Shown here in pieces: positions 28,054 through 35,883 of a stretch of DNA of 46,059 nt (the stretch's first letter is position 1; each line of letters starts with the position of its first letter). The stretch covers positions 1-46,059 of the forward strand of contig JANQQD010000171.1 of NCBI GenBank assembly GCA_028285185.1, in the 5' to 3' direction. Position numbers and translations under genes: made by a program. The DNA is from Anaerolineae bacterium (GTDB lineage Bacteria; Pseudomonadota; Alphaproteobacteria; DSM-16000; Inquilinaceae). The notes under the pieces are model-generated. The model did no database searches. It had not been told where the DNA came from and saw nothing but the letters and a program-made list of their open reading frames with translations.

Positions 28054-28712
28054 GGTCTGTCACCCTCTCTCCAGTTGATTGGTCTTCGCGACTTGCCTTG
28101 ATTGGCCGATGCCGCGTTGCCTTCCAAACGACACATCAAAACTGCCTGTTTTCTTGATTTTGTGGTCGTGCTTGCTGGGCTCGTCTGCCTACCGATGGTC
28201 GCAGATCTCGTCTGTCCGCGATCTACATGGCGCTACACAGGACGGTGTCGGGTCGTCCGGCCACTACCGGGTGCAGCGGATAGAGCACCAATGTGATGGT
28301 ACCGATTCCGACAGGGCTGGACGTCGGCCCGTCGGCGCCTCGGCATCGAAGCGGCGGTTCCATGCGTCTCACAGCCTCGGGCGGCCGTATAGCGGTTCAA
28401 GATCCGGATCCGCCATCAAGACTAGGAGCAAGCAGAAAAACGCCGCGGAAGACAAGCGATCACCGAGCAGTCTTCAATTACGATCATTGAACAGTTCGCT
28501 GTAAGCATGATCTGCGCTCCCGTCGATGAGGCTGAAGGTCTCGGCGCATCTCTTGCCTTATCGCATCGCGCTACAGCAAGAGTTCCGCAGTTTCACTGAG
28601 TTTCAATTTTGGATAGTCGTGGGGTGTCTTGGTTGGCGGGGTCGTCAGGTGACTGCTGAAAGCCACTGTACTCATAACATGTGGGAAAAGACGATGCTCG
28701 TCGAACTTTTTG
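28054..28712. other. Unexplained stretch upstream of RGS-like gene 2
   Basis: About 660 bases with no supported gene. The first 100 bases resemble the leader of paralogue 1 (shared TTCCAA...CTGCCTGT). The central part, around 28240-28440, is GC-rich and lacks a counterpart in the other copies, so it may be an insertion or the only copy to keep sequence the others deleted. Short open frames here show no family signal or ribosome sites. No terminal inverted repeats or target duplication were seen. Confidence 0.4.
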
Positions 28713-28775
28713 TGGAGCAGTTCATTGTCTGAACGTGCCAATCAGTTGTCTGTGTGTGCCAAGCCGCCCATGCGG
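28713..28775. repeat. 21-bp repeat array, copy 2
   Basis: Two clear units begin with YGTGCCAA at 28734 and 28755, exactly 21 bases apart, preceded by a degenerate unit at 28713 that keeps CATTGTCTG. The last clear unit starts 184 bases before the position of the lost membrane-protein start codon, the same distance as in copies 3 (185) and 4 (184). Confidence 0.75.
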
Positions 28776-28938
28776 CCACCGGCAGTGCGGCCGCCGCACC
28801 CCTGTGACGCCTCACAGAACGCCGGCTGCGCCAGCCGCGCGGCTCTTCACGGCGGGCATTGCGTGGGTCCACGCCAATGCCAGCGACAGCCGTTAGCCTG
28901 TATGAGGTTTCGTGCGCAGCGGCTTCGTGGCGGCTGTC

Positions 28939-29153
28939 ATTCGGTATGGCTGTCTGGTCGGTCTGATCGGGCCTTTTGCGTTTCCCTTGACCGTGCTTCT
29001 GCCCGCCGCGGCGCCAGCGCAGCCGCGCGTGGCGCCCGATCGGATCGAGGTCGCGGTGGCGCTGGCACCCGATGGCACGGCGATCGTGCGGTACCGGATC
29101 CGCTTCAGTGTGCTCGAGAACGATATGGACGCGCTCTATCTCGAGGGCGAGCG
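28939..29153 (+). pseudogene. Remnant of the membrane-protein 5' end, copy 2
   Basis: In frame with the intact gene at 32675 it still reads VLLPAAAPAQPRV, then ALAPDGTAIVRYRIRFSVLE and ALYLEGER, but the ATG has become ATT (28939-28941) and the frame is joined to murI DNA at about 29153. An upstream GTG at 28912 could in principle start a 96-residue chimera, but I see no reason to think it is made. Decay is mild, so the copy is relatively young. Confidence 0.82.
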
Positions 29154-29493
29154 GGTGGCGGAGTTCGGCCGGGCGATAGCAGCGCTGAGGTCAACAGGCT
29201 GATGTCGAGTCGTGCGATCCTCGGTTCTGCACACTATCCGGTGACGCAAGGCGCATTTTCCAATGCCCTGCCCGCCGGAACCGAGGTCATGGATCAGCCT
29301 GCGATTATTACCGACAGTCTCAGCCGCTATCTGCCCCGCCGGCCCGGAACTGCTGCGCTCGGGCGCCCAGTCGGGGCAAGTCCCGGCTTGTTGACGACCG
29401 GCGATCCGAACGCCGTTGGGCCACTCGCCCACTCATCTGACGCGCGGGCACCATCCGGCGATGACGGTTGGTCCGCACTGGCGGGCTGCTTGA
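29154..29493 (+). pseudogene. murI 3' remnant, copy 2
   Basis: Matches the murI C-terminus: SRAILGSAHYPVTQGAFSNA, LPAGTEVMDQPAI and LLTTGDPNAVGPL. The catalytic Cys of GCTHYP is Ser here (GSAHYP), one small deletion shifts the end, and no start exists. Confidence 0.87.
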
Positions 29494-29518
29494 TGGCATC
29501 TTGCTTGTGGGGGGCTGT

Positions 29519-29560
29519 CTTCGGGTGATCGGCGGAGATCTTTCCGCCGATTACCCGAAA
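29519..29560. terminator. Hairpin, copy 3, with further paired changes
   Basis: TCGGGTGATCGGCGG (29521-29535) pairs with CCGCCGATTACCCGA (29544-29558), with one G-T pair allowed in RNA as G-U. The changed bases relative to copies 1 and 2 are again matched on the other strand. It lies about 27 bases after the murI-remnant stop. No T tract. Confidence 0.72.
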
Positions 29561-29786
29561 AGGACGGTCGGAACTGTACTTCGGCTTCTGGACACGGCGC
29601 CTATTGGCTTCGGAGGATTGCCCCTTGGATTGCGATCCTTTACGTCCTTGAAGGTCGCATTTCTTGAACGATGCTTCCAGCAGAGCGCTGCGAAACGCTG
29701 CCAATCTTGCTTCGAACCTCCGGCGCCCCTGCATAGCCCACTATCTGCAACAGCCGTCACGGGCCGGTCATGGGAGCGTACGGTGA

Positions 29787-30425
29787 CTAATTGGCGTTGA
29801 GCAGAGCCGCGTACTGTTTCATCGTCTCCTCATGAGACAGTTTCTTGCCGCCTTGGTGTAGAATCTCGCTGGTCGACTGCGAGTCCAGTACCTTCATGAC
29901 TTTTTCGTCAGTCGGCGATGCCTTCTCCCCGATATTGTTGACAACCGCCTTTGAAACATATTTCTCATTAAGATAGTTATGCAGATTGCTTCCAGCAAGT
30001 TGGGCGATCTGTAGCCGAGCCGTCAAGAGCTGGCCAATTGCTTGTCGAGACTTGATTGTTGTCCATTGCGCAATGATTTCTTGTCGCGTATTCCACTGAA
30101 GATTAACCTGCCGGCTCCCGTTAGTTGATATGTAAGTATCGAAAACCTGCTGCATCTGAGCGTCGATGCCCCCATCCGTCAGACCTCCCATTTCCGTCAG
30201 ATTCGAAGCCATGCCGGCTTTGCGCAGAAGCAAGTGATTGATAGCGCAGACAAAGATGAGGTTCTCATCGAAGTAATTGTCCGCCGCGATTTTCATTAGC
30301 CCTTTAACTTTGTTTTGGTCATAGCAAATCTCGATCACGCCCATGGTGTACACCATGATTTTGGCTTTCGAATAGTAGCCAGTAGCTTTTCCCAATTTGG
30401 TCTTGTTATACGTGACGATAGGCAT
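29787..30425 (-). CDS. RGS-domain-like protein, paralogue 3
   Basis: A 212-residue soluble protein and the best match to the RGS pattern. Residues 50-66 read NYFDENLIFVCAINHLL (RGS4: EYSEENIDFWISCEEYK), residues 92-117 read QQVFDTYIS then RQVNLQWNTRQEI (RGS4: KKIYNEFIS, KEVNLDSCTREET), and residues 138-160 contain IAQLAGSNLHNYLNEKYVSK (RGS4: [20 protein letters not shown]). The region between the first two blocks is about ten residues longer than in RGS4. The ATG at 30425 follows AGGAG. The leader holds a perfect ATCGT-ATT-ACGAT dyad (30477-30489) and the 21-bp array begins 204 bases upstream. The coding DNA is clearly less GC-rich than the flanks. Confidence 0.65.
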   Translation of the reverse strand: MPIVTYNKTKLGKATGYYSKAKIMVYTMGVIEICYDQNKVKGLMKIAADNYFDENLIFVCAINHLLLRKAGMASNLTEMGGLTDGGIDAQMQQVFDTYISTNGSRQVNLQWNTRQEIIAQWTTIKSRQAIGQLLTARLQIAQLAGSNLHNYLNEKYVSKAVVNNIGEKASPTDEKVMKVLDSQSTSEILHQGGKKLSHEETMKQYAALLNAN

Positions 30426-30628
30426 TATCAGCACTCCTGTTCGTGAGGTTGGGAAACGCGTTACACCTCTTGCCTGATCGTATTACGATGCAGTGTAAGT
30501 AACGCAATTCTGCCGGAACTCTGCAGATCTTGGTTGTTGGATGTCTTGAGTAATTGGGACGTTATGCGATCTGTTTTTCGCGGTTAATCGAGAAGATAAA
30601 GACAAAATGACATACGTGCAGGGCTGTG

Positions 30629-30712
30629 CGTGCCAATTTATAAACCGTCCGTGCCAGTTTGTAGTCTTTGCGTGCCAAGCTATTGTCTGTGTGTGCCAAG
30701 CTGCCCATACGG
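30629..30712. repeat. 21-bp repeat array, copy 3 (four units)
   Basis: Units start at 30629, 30650, 30671 and 30692, each exactly 21 bases apart, with consensus CGTGCCARTTTRTNGTCTNTG and strongest conservation in YGTGCCA. Exact two-helical-turn phasing places every core on the same face of DNA. The array starts 204 bases upstream of RGS-like gene 3, the same distance as in copy 4, and lies in the divergent intergenic region, so a multimeric DNA-binding regulator is the natural reading. Confidence 0.82.
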
Positions 30713-30876
30713 CCAGCGGCAGAGCGGCCAGCACACGCCTGCGGCACCTGCCGCAATACCGGCTGCGCCATCCGCGCGGCTCTTCACGGCGAGCATTGCG
30801 TAGGGTCCACGCCATTGCCAGCGACAGCCGTTAGCCTGTGTGAGGCTTCGTGTGTAGCGGCTCCGTGGCGGCTGTC

Positions 30877-31092
30877 ATTCGGTATGGCTGTCTTGTCGGT
30901 CTGATCGGGCCTTTTGCGCTTCCCTTGACCGTGCTCCTACCCGCCGGGGCGCCAGCGCAGCCGCGCGTGGCGCCCGACCGGATCGAGGTCGCGGTGTCGC
31001 TAGCGTCCGATGGCACGGCGATCGTGTGGTACCGGATCCGCTTCACTGTGCTTGAGAACGATATGGCCGCGCTCTATCTCGAGGGCGAGCGG
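30877..31092 (+). pseudogene. Remnant of the membrane-protein 5' end, copy 3
   Basis: Reads IRYGCLVGLIGPFALPLTVL, APAQPRVAPDRIEVAVSLA and YRIRFTVLENDMAALYLEGE in the frame of the intact gene. The ATG is again ATT (30877-30879), the same change as in copy 2, which links these two copies. It runs into murI sequence at about 31092. Confidence 0.82.
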
Positions 31093-31425
31093 GTGCGGAG
31101 ATCGGCCGGGCGGTAGCAGTGCTGTGGTCAACGGACTGATGCCGAGCCGCGCGATCCTCGGTTCTACACACTATCCGCTAATTCAAATCGTCTTCGTGAA
31201 GGCTTTGCAGTCAGGCACGCGGATTATCGATCAGCCCTGGAAAGTGCTGAGAGCCGCGGCCGCCATCTGGCCCGACGGTCCGCCTAGCCGACCTCGCCGG
31301 CATACCTGGGGAAGGCAAGCCTCTTGACGACCGGTGACCCCGATGCGATCCGGCCGATCGCCGATCCCGGGGCGCTCGACGGCCCTCGGCTGCTGCTCGA
31401 CGGCATGTGCCGGGAAGTCGCCTAG
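31093..31425 (+). pseudogene. murI 3' remnant, copy 3
   Basis: Homology to murI is visible at SRAILGSTHYPLIQIVF, TRIIDQP and LTTGDPDAIRP, but the middle has frameshifts and the end differs (stop TAG at 31423). The catalytic Cys is again replaced by Ser (GSTHYP). It is the most decayed of the three murI pieces. Confidence 0.78.
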
Positions 31426-31609
31426 AGCCGCCGAAGGATATCGGCGCACAGGGCGCATGGGTCTGTGACGAAAGGCTGTGCCGCGCTTCTTCAACGAGGC
31501 TTCCAGCAGCCCCGAAACGCAGCCAATCATTCGTCACATCTCCAGCGCCCCTGCATTGGCCGACCTTCGCAGCCGCTGCTTTCGGGCCGGTCACACGAGC
31601 GTTCGGCGG

Positions 31610-32266
31610 TTAATGAGCCGCCTTAAGCAGTTTCGCGTATTCTTTCATCGTCTCTTCATGAGACAGTTTCTTCCCCGTCCCGTTTTCATGGTCGATGTGT
31701 ACGATCTGGCCGGTCGACTGCGAGTCCAGAACTTTCATCACCTTTACATCGGTCGGCGATTTGTCGTTGTTAAAAGTATTCAGTACATCTTTAGAAACAA
31801 ACTTTTTATCTATATCCTGGAACAGGGCGCTTGCTACCTTTTGTGCCACATCTTGCCGTGCAGTCAAGAGTTGTCCAGTAGCCTGCCGAGACTTGATCGT
31901 CGTCCAATGCCCAGTGATGTTTTTGCGGATGGAATGATCGATATTGACCACTCGCTCGCCATTTTCTTTTATGTATAGATCATGGACCTGCTGCATCTGG
32001 GCCTCTATTCCCCCGTCGCTCAGGCACGCTACCTTCATGAGGTTCGAAGCCATCCCAGCCTTGCGCAAAAGTAAGTGATTGATAGCGCATACAAAGGTGA
32101 CTTGCTCGGAATAATGATGATCCTCTGCGATCTTTATGATTCCCTGAGCCTTATTCTTATCATAACAAACCTCGATCAAGCCGGACTGACCAGTGTTGAT
32201 TTTTGCCTCCGAATGATGGCCGGTCATCTTCCCGATCATGGTTCTATGGTATTTTACTGTGGGCAT
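31610..32266 (-). CDS. RGS-domain-like protein, paralogue 4
   Basis: A 218-residue protein, closest to paralogue 3 (shared AINHLLLRKAGMASNL, QWTTIKSRQA-type block, KKLSHEETMK tail). RGS-like blocks are DHHYSEQVTFVCAINHLL, QQVHDLYIKENGERVVNIDH and ALFQDIDKKFVSK; here the Asn of the EEN motif is Gln, but the VN(I/L)D Asn is kept. The ATG at 32266 has AGGAG upstream within a leader (CTCAACCTCATGAACAGGAG) nearly identical to that of paralogue 3. Counting 31801-31860 gives 28 G/C of 60, well below the surrounding level. It is divergent from the intact Cys-repeat membrane protein and shares the 21-bp array with it. Confidence 0.62.
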   Translation of the reverse strand: MPTVKYHRTMIGKMTGHHSEAKINTGQSGLIEVCYDKNKAQGIIKIAEDHHYSEQVTFVCAINHLLLRKAGMASNLMKVACLSDGGIEAQMQQVHDLYIKENGERVVNIDHSIRKNITGHWTTIKSRQATGQLLTARQDVAQKVASALFQDIDKKFVSKDVLNTFNNDKSPTDVKVMKVLDSQSTGQIVHIDHENGTGKKLSHEETMKEYAKLLKAAH

Positions 32267-32448
32267 GGTCTGCGCTCCTGTTCATGAGGTTGAGAGTCAT
32301 CGTGCTCGGCTTACCTGATTTCGTCACGATACAGCGCAAGCCACGTCACCTCGCCAGAGTTCAATTTGAAATTATTTTCAATTCTCTTTACTGGTTAGGT
32401 TTCCCGTGGGGTTTTCTCTTCACAGGTACCTATAAAGTACGCATAAAT

Positions 32449-32511
32449 TCATGCCCGTCTATGGCTGTGCGTGCCAAAGATTTGCCTGAGCGTGCCACAC
32501 CGCCAGGACGG
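32449..32511. repeat. 21-bp repeat array, copy 4
   Basis: CGTGCCA cores at 32470 and 32491 are exactly 21 bases apart, with a degraded unit before them (CATGCCCGTCTATGG). The array lies 204 bases upstream of RGS-like gene 4 and 184 bases before the membrane-protein start, the only place where both flanking genes are intact. It may control both directions. Confidence 0.72.
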
Positions 32512-32674
32512 TTGGCAGCGGAACAGCCACCACACCCCGCGTCGGCCGCCGGGACACCGGCTATGCCGTTCGCCCGGCGCTTCAAGGCGGCGATTGCGCT
32601 GGGTCAACGCTTGTGCCGGCGGCAGCCGTTAGTGTGCATAAGGTTTCGTGTGCAACGATTTCGGGGCGGCTGTC

Positions 32675-34399
32675 ATGCGGTATGCCCGCCTGGTCGGTCT
32701 GATCGGCCTATTTGCGTTTGCTTTGACAGTGCTTCTGCCCGCCGCGGCGCCGGCGCAGCCGCGCGTGGCGCTGGACTGGGTGGAGGTGGAGGTGGCGCTG
32801 GCGCCGGAAGGTACGGCGATGGTGCAGTACCAGATCCGCTTCAACGTGCTCGAGAACGACATGGGCGCTTTCTATTTCCAGGGCGAGCAGGGGCGGATCG
32901 ACTGGATCGACGGCGCCAGCTTCGTGCTGACGGAAACCAACGAGCGCATCGACCTTGAGATCACCGATCTCGGCGACCGGTGGGACATCGTGCTGGCGAA
33001 CGGCCGTCGCCACGGGCCCGGAACGCTGACCTTCTTTCTGACCTATTTCACCGACTATGCCGCCGCCGGCCATGTCGCGCGCACCACGTCGCCCGAGCAT
33101 GGCGAACTGGTGGTCTTCAACTGGTCGCCCGTGCAATGGGAATACCCCATGGGCCATCAGAGGGTACTGGTGCGCTGGCCCATCGGGGTGACCCAGGACG
33201 AGCTGACCTTGGAGGAGGCATCGGCGCTCGGCCTCTTGACCGAGCGGTTCATGAACGAGCGCTATCTTCTGTCGTATCTCGGCCTGATCGGGCAGGGCGT
33301 CACACCGGCGGAGCCGCCGGCCGACGGCAAGCGTTTTCTGGTCGTACGCGCCTATCAGGAAAACCTGCCGGCCCGCGCCGACTTCCGCCAGCAGATGTAC
33401 GTCCCGGCCCGGTACTTTGATCTGGCGGCCGCAGCCAGCGGGGCACCGGCTGGTGTTCCCAGCGGCGACGCGCCAGGGCTGACCTCCCAGCCTGCGGAGA
33501 GCTCACCGGGCTTCTTCGACGGGCGGCCCGGCCTGCCGGCCTTCGGCGGGGCACTGGGCGTGCTGGCGATCCTGGTGGTCGTCATCACGGTCATGAAGCA
33601 CCGCGCCATGGTGACGGCGGGCGAGGAGGTCGACACCGTCCGCTGGGATGCCGAGACCTGGACCGTCCCGAAGATCGAGATCAAGAACTTCCGCCGCAAC
33701 GGCAAGATCGCCAAGCTGAACGCGATCGAAGCGGGCTTCCTGTGCGACGTGCCGCTGAAGACGCTGGCCGGCTTGATGCTGCAGGAGATGGAGCAGGCGG
33801 GCGTGCTGACGGTGGTCGGCCGCGAGCCTCTGGTGGTGGAGAAGGCTAAGGATCTGCCGCCGGAGTACACGGCCTATCATCGCCAGCTCTACAGTTGCAT
33901 CGAGGCGGACGGCACGTTGCTGCCGGCGACCGCAAGCCGCCTGGTCTTCACGCTCACCGAAGGCATTCAGGAAAAGGCGTGGGACTGCGATATCGTCGCC
34001 ACGCAAAAGCACTACCGCAGGGAGTTCGAACGCCAGTTCGCCGAACACAAGGCCGAAGCGGACGCGTTCTGGACCGGGCGCGAGCGGCGCGAACGCGGGC
34101 TCGACGATCGCAGCCACGTCTACTACCCCTTCTATCATCACTGGTCGCTGCACGGTCGCCCCTGGGAAAGCCAGGCGGTGACGCTGGATGACGCGCTGCC
34201 GGATCCGGATGGACTCGCCGACAAGGGCTACGGCTATTTCCTGGGTGGTGGCGGGGGTGCTGATATCGGCGCGCAGTATGCTTCCGCCGCCTGCCATTCG
34301 GCCTGCCACAGCGCCTGTCACTCGGCGTGCCATTCTGCGTGCCACAGCGCCTGCCATTCAGCCTGCCACTCGGCGTGCGTCAGCGGGGGAGCCCGCTAA
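32675..34399 (+). CDS. DUF2207-like membrane protein with Cys-His-Ser-Ala repeat tail; candidate substrate of the radical SAM enzyme
   Basis: A 574-residue protein. A signal peptide (LVGLIGLFAFALTVLLPAAA) is followed by an extracytoplasmic region to about 285 that resembles the DUF2207 ectodomain (VEVEVALAPEGTAMVQYQIR, LTFFLTYFTDYAAAGHV), a membrane helix at 290-310, and a cytoplasmic part with KIEIKNFRRNGKIAKLNAIE and a winged-helix-like stretch. The C-terminus has a Gly-rich hinge then seven perfect CHSA units and a final CVSG, eight Cys spaced every four residues from Cys540 to Cys568. The start at 32675 is preferred over a GTG at 32648. The stop overlaps the next gene's ATG (TAATG). Tail, topology and gene order suggest the Cys-rich end is modified in the cytoplasm by the downstream enzyme. 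Confidence 0.85.
   Translation: MRYARLVGLIGLFAFALTVLLPAAAPAQPRVALDWVEVEVALAPEGTAMVQYQIRFNVLENDMGAFYFQGEQGRIDWIDGASFVLTETNERIDLEITDLGDRWDIVLANGRRHGPGTLTFFLTYFTDYAAAGHVARTTSPEHGELVVFNWSPVQWEYPMGHQRVLVRWPIGVTQDELTLEEASALGLLTERFMNERYLLSYLGLIGQGVTPAEPPADGKRFLVVRAYQENLPARADFRQQMYVPARYFDLAAAASGAPAGVPSGDAPGLTSQPAESSPGFFDGRPGLPAFGGALGVLAILVVVITVMKHRAMVTAGEEVDTVRWDAETWTVPKIEIKNFRRNGKIAKLNAIEAGFLCDVPLKTLAGLMLQEMEQAGVLTVVGREPLVVEKAKDLPPEYTAYHRQLYSCIEADGTLLPATASRLVFTLTEGIQEKAWDCDIVATQKHYRREFERQFAEHKAEADAFWTGRERRERGLDDRSHVYYPFYHHWSLHGRPWESQAVTLDDALPDPDGLADKGYGYFLGGGGGADIGAQYASAACHSACHSACHSACHSACHSACHSACHSACVSGGAR
34292..34387 (+). repeat. 12-bp coding repeat encoding (Cys-His-Ser-Ala)n
   Basis: Eight 12-base units in frame; seven encode Cys-His-Ser-Ala and the eighth Cys-Val-Ser-Gly. 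Synonymous codons vary: Ser is TCG, AGC, TCG, TCT, AGC, TCA, TCG, and His alternates CAT and CAC. Serine TCN and AGC codons cannot interchange by one silent step, so the repeat is not a fresh DNA slippage product and has been held at the protein level. Confidence 0.9.
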
Positions 34400-35883
34400 T
34401 GCCGCGCGACCCCGCCATTGCCGAACAGGGTACGTTCGGCCGGCGCCTGGACGATCTGGCCTGGATCGATACCTTCATGGCCGCCGTCCGGCCGTACGTG
34501 CGCGTACGCCTGAGCGACAATGTCCTGATCAAGATGCCGAGCGAAGTACACCCCTTGAATGCGCAAGGGGCCCGCCTGCTGCATACGGCTCTCTCAGGCA
34601 CACCGATCGCCGACCTGGCCTCCGTATGCAAGGCCGTGGACGATCCCCAGCGGCTGTTCCAGATCCATACCTTCTTCTGCGACGTGCGCGACCTGCTGAG
34701 CGGCGCGCTCGGCGACGGCCAGGGCAGGCTGGCAACGGATACCGGCCGCTTCACCGGCAGCTTCGCCACCAAGCCCATATTGGCCGAGGTGGCGCTAACC
34801 TATCGCTGCAACCTGGCCTGCCGGTTCTGCTATGCCGGCTGCGGCGACACCGACGCATCGCCCGGCAATCCCCAGAGCGAGCCCCACCGCTTCCGGTGGC
34901 CATGGCGGCGCAAGCCTGCCGCCAGCGATCATGTGATGACGACGGACGAAGTGCGCCGTGCCATCGACATCCTCGCCGACGATGCCGAGGTGCCCAGCCT
35001 CAGCTTCACCGGCGGCGAGCCGACCCTCAGGCCGGATCTGCCGGACCTGATCGCGCATGCGTCCGGCCGCGGCCTGCGCGTCAATCTGATCACCAACGGA
35101 TTGCGTTGCGCGGAGCCGCGGTACGTGGCGCGCCTGGTCGAGGCCGGGCTGACTTCGGCCCAGGTCAGCCTGGAGGGGGCGGATGCCGAGACCCATGAAG
35201 CCCTGACGCAGCGCCGCGGCACCTTCGCCAAGACGCTCGCCGGCCTGGCAAACCTGCGCGCCGCCGGGCTGACGGCCCACACCAACACCACGGTCAGCCG
35301 CGCCAACGCGCATCAGCTCGCCGCCATCGTCGATCTCGCGGCCCGGCTCGGCCTGCCGCATCTCTCGATGAACTTCCTGATCCCCACCGGTTCGTCCCGG
35401 CTCGACAAGCACGGCGACCTCGCCATGCGCTATGACGAAATCGGGCCCTACGTGCTGGCCGCACGCGACCGGGCCCATGCGGTCGGCGTCGGGTTCCACT
35501 GGTATTCGCCCACACCGTTCTGCCTGTTCAACCCCGTGGCCCATGGGCTTGGCAACAAGGGATGCGCGGCGTGTGACGGGCTGATCCATGTCGATCCGTC
35601 GGGCGCAGTGCGGCCGTGTTCCAGCTTTGCCGGGGATGTCGGCAACCTGCTGACGCAAGGGTTCGAGGCGGTGTGGCGGGGGGCGGACGCCCGCTATCAT
35701 CGGGCCAAGCGGCATGCGCCGGTGCCGTGCCGGGCGTGCCCGCATTTCGCGCTGTGCCAGGGCGCCTGCCCGCTCTACTGGGCGGAACGGGGAACGGGCG
35801 AGCTGCGCCGCGCGGGGGCGGCCGCTGCCCGCAGGCGCGTGACCCGATGGCTTGGAGGAGACCGATGGCGCAAGCGACGTTGA
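34399..35883 (+). CDS. Radical SAM/SPASM maturase with N-terminal PqqD-like region
   Basis: A 494-residue enzyme. Residues about 30-110 (VRLSDNVLIKMPSEVHPLNA, GARLLHTAL, then a helical stretch) resemble the PqqD-type peptide-recognition domain. The radical SAM core carries the CX3CX2C cluster site in TYRCNLACRFCYAGC near residue 140, the GGEP motif in FTGGEPTLRPDLPDL, and a long barrel. The C-terminus is a SPASM domain with the usual cysteines (GCAACDG, PSGAVRPCSSFAGDVGNL, CRACPHFALCQGACPLYW) for auxiliary clusters. Such enzymes crosslink or modify peptides. The ATG at 34399 overlaps the stop of the Cys-repeat gene, so coupling is almost certain. From memory, TIGRFAMs names a radical SAM family found beside Cys-rich-tail membrane proteins; this pair fits that description. 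Confidence 0.93.
   Translation: MPRDPAIAEQGTFGRRLDDLAWIDTFMAAVRPYVRVRLSDNVLIKMPSEVHPLNAQGARLLHTALSGTPIADLASVCKAVDDPQRLFQIHTFFCDVRDLLSGALGDGQGRLATDTGRFTGSFATKPILAEVALTYRCNLACRFCYAGCGDTDASPGNPQSEPHRFRWPWRRKPAASDHVMTTDEVRRAIDILADDAEVPSLSFTGGEPTLRPDLPDLIAHASGRGLRVNLITNGLRCAEPRYVARLVEAGLTSAQVSLEGADAETHEALTQRRGTFAKTLAGLANLRAAGLTAHTNTTVSRANAHQLAAIVDLAARLGLPHLSMNFLIPTGSSRLDKHGDLAMRYDEIGPYVLAARDRAHAVGVGFHWYSPTPFCLFNPVAHGLGNKGCAACDGLIHVDPSGAVRPCSSFAGDVGNLLTQGFEAVWRGADARYHRAKRHAPVPCRACPHFALCQGACPLYWAERGTGELRRAGAAAARRRVTRWLGGDRWRKRR

Larger units (their letters stand above)
25350..32674. repeat. Tandemly amplified locus: murI 3' end, RGS-like gene, membrane-protein 5' end (four diverged copies)
   Basis: The unit is the last ~280 bases of murI, a hairpin, a leftward gene of 208-218 codons, and the first ~220 bases of the rightward membrane-protein gene completed only at 32675. 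At each internal boundary the membrane-protein 5' piece is joined to the murI 3' piece at the same point (about 26954, 29153 and 31092), so one ancestral junction was amplified. Copies 1 and 2 are closest in the tail of the leftward gene; copies 3 and 4 form a second pair in coding sequence, while copies 2 and 3 share an ATG to ATT change in the membrane-protein remnant. Only the leftward genes kept open frames. Confidence 0.88.

Noticed and set aside
28912-29202. 96-residue chimera of membrane-protein N-terminus and murI-derived tail
   Set aside because: The native ATG is lost and translation from the upstream GTG lacks a ribosome site; treated as a remnant.
30629-30712. CRISPR array
   Set aside because: Units are contiguous 21-mers with only a 7-base conserved core and no spacers or cas genes.
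25350-32674. Transposon or integron origin for the amplified segment
   Set aside because: No transposase, integrase, terminal inverted repeats or attC-like sites; the junctions join two chromosomal genes at one fixed point.
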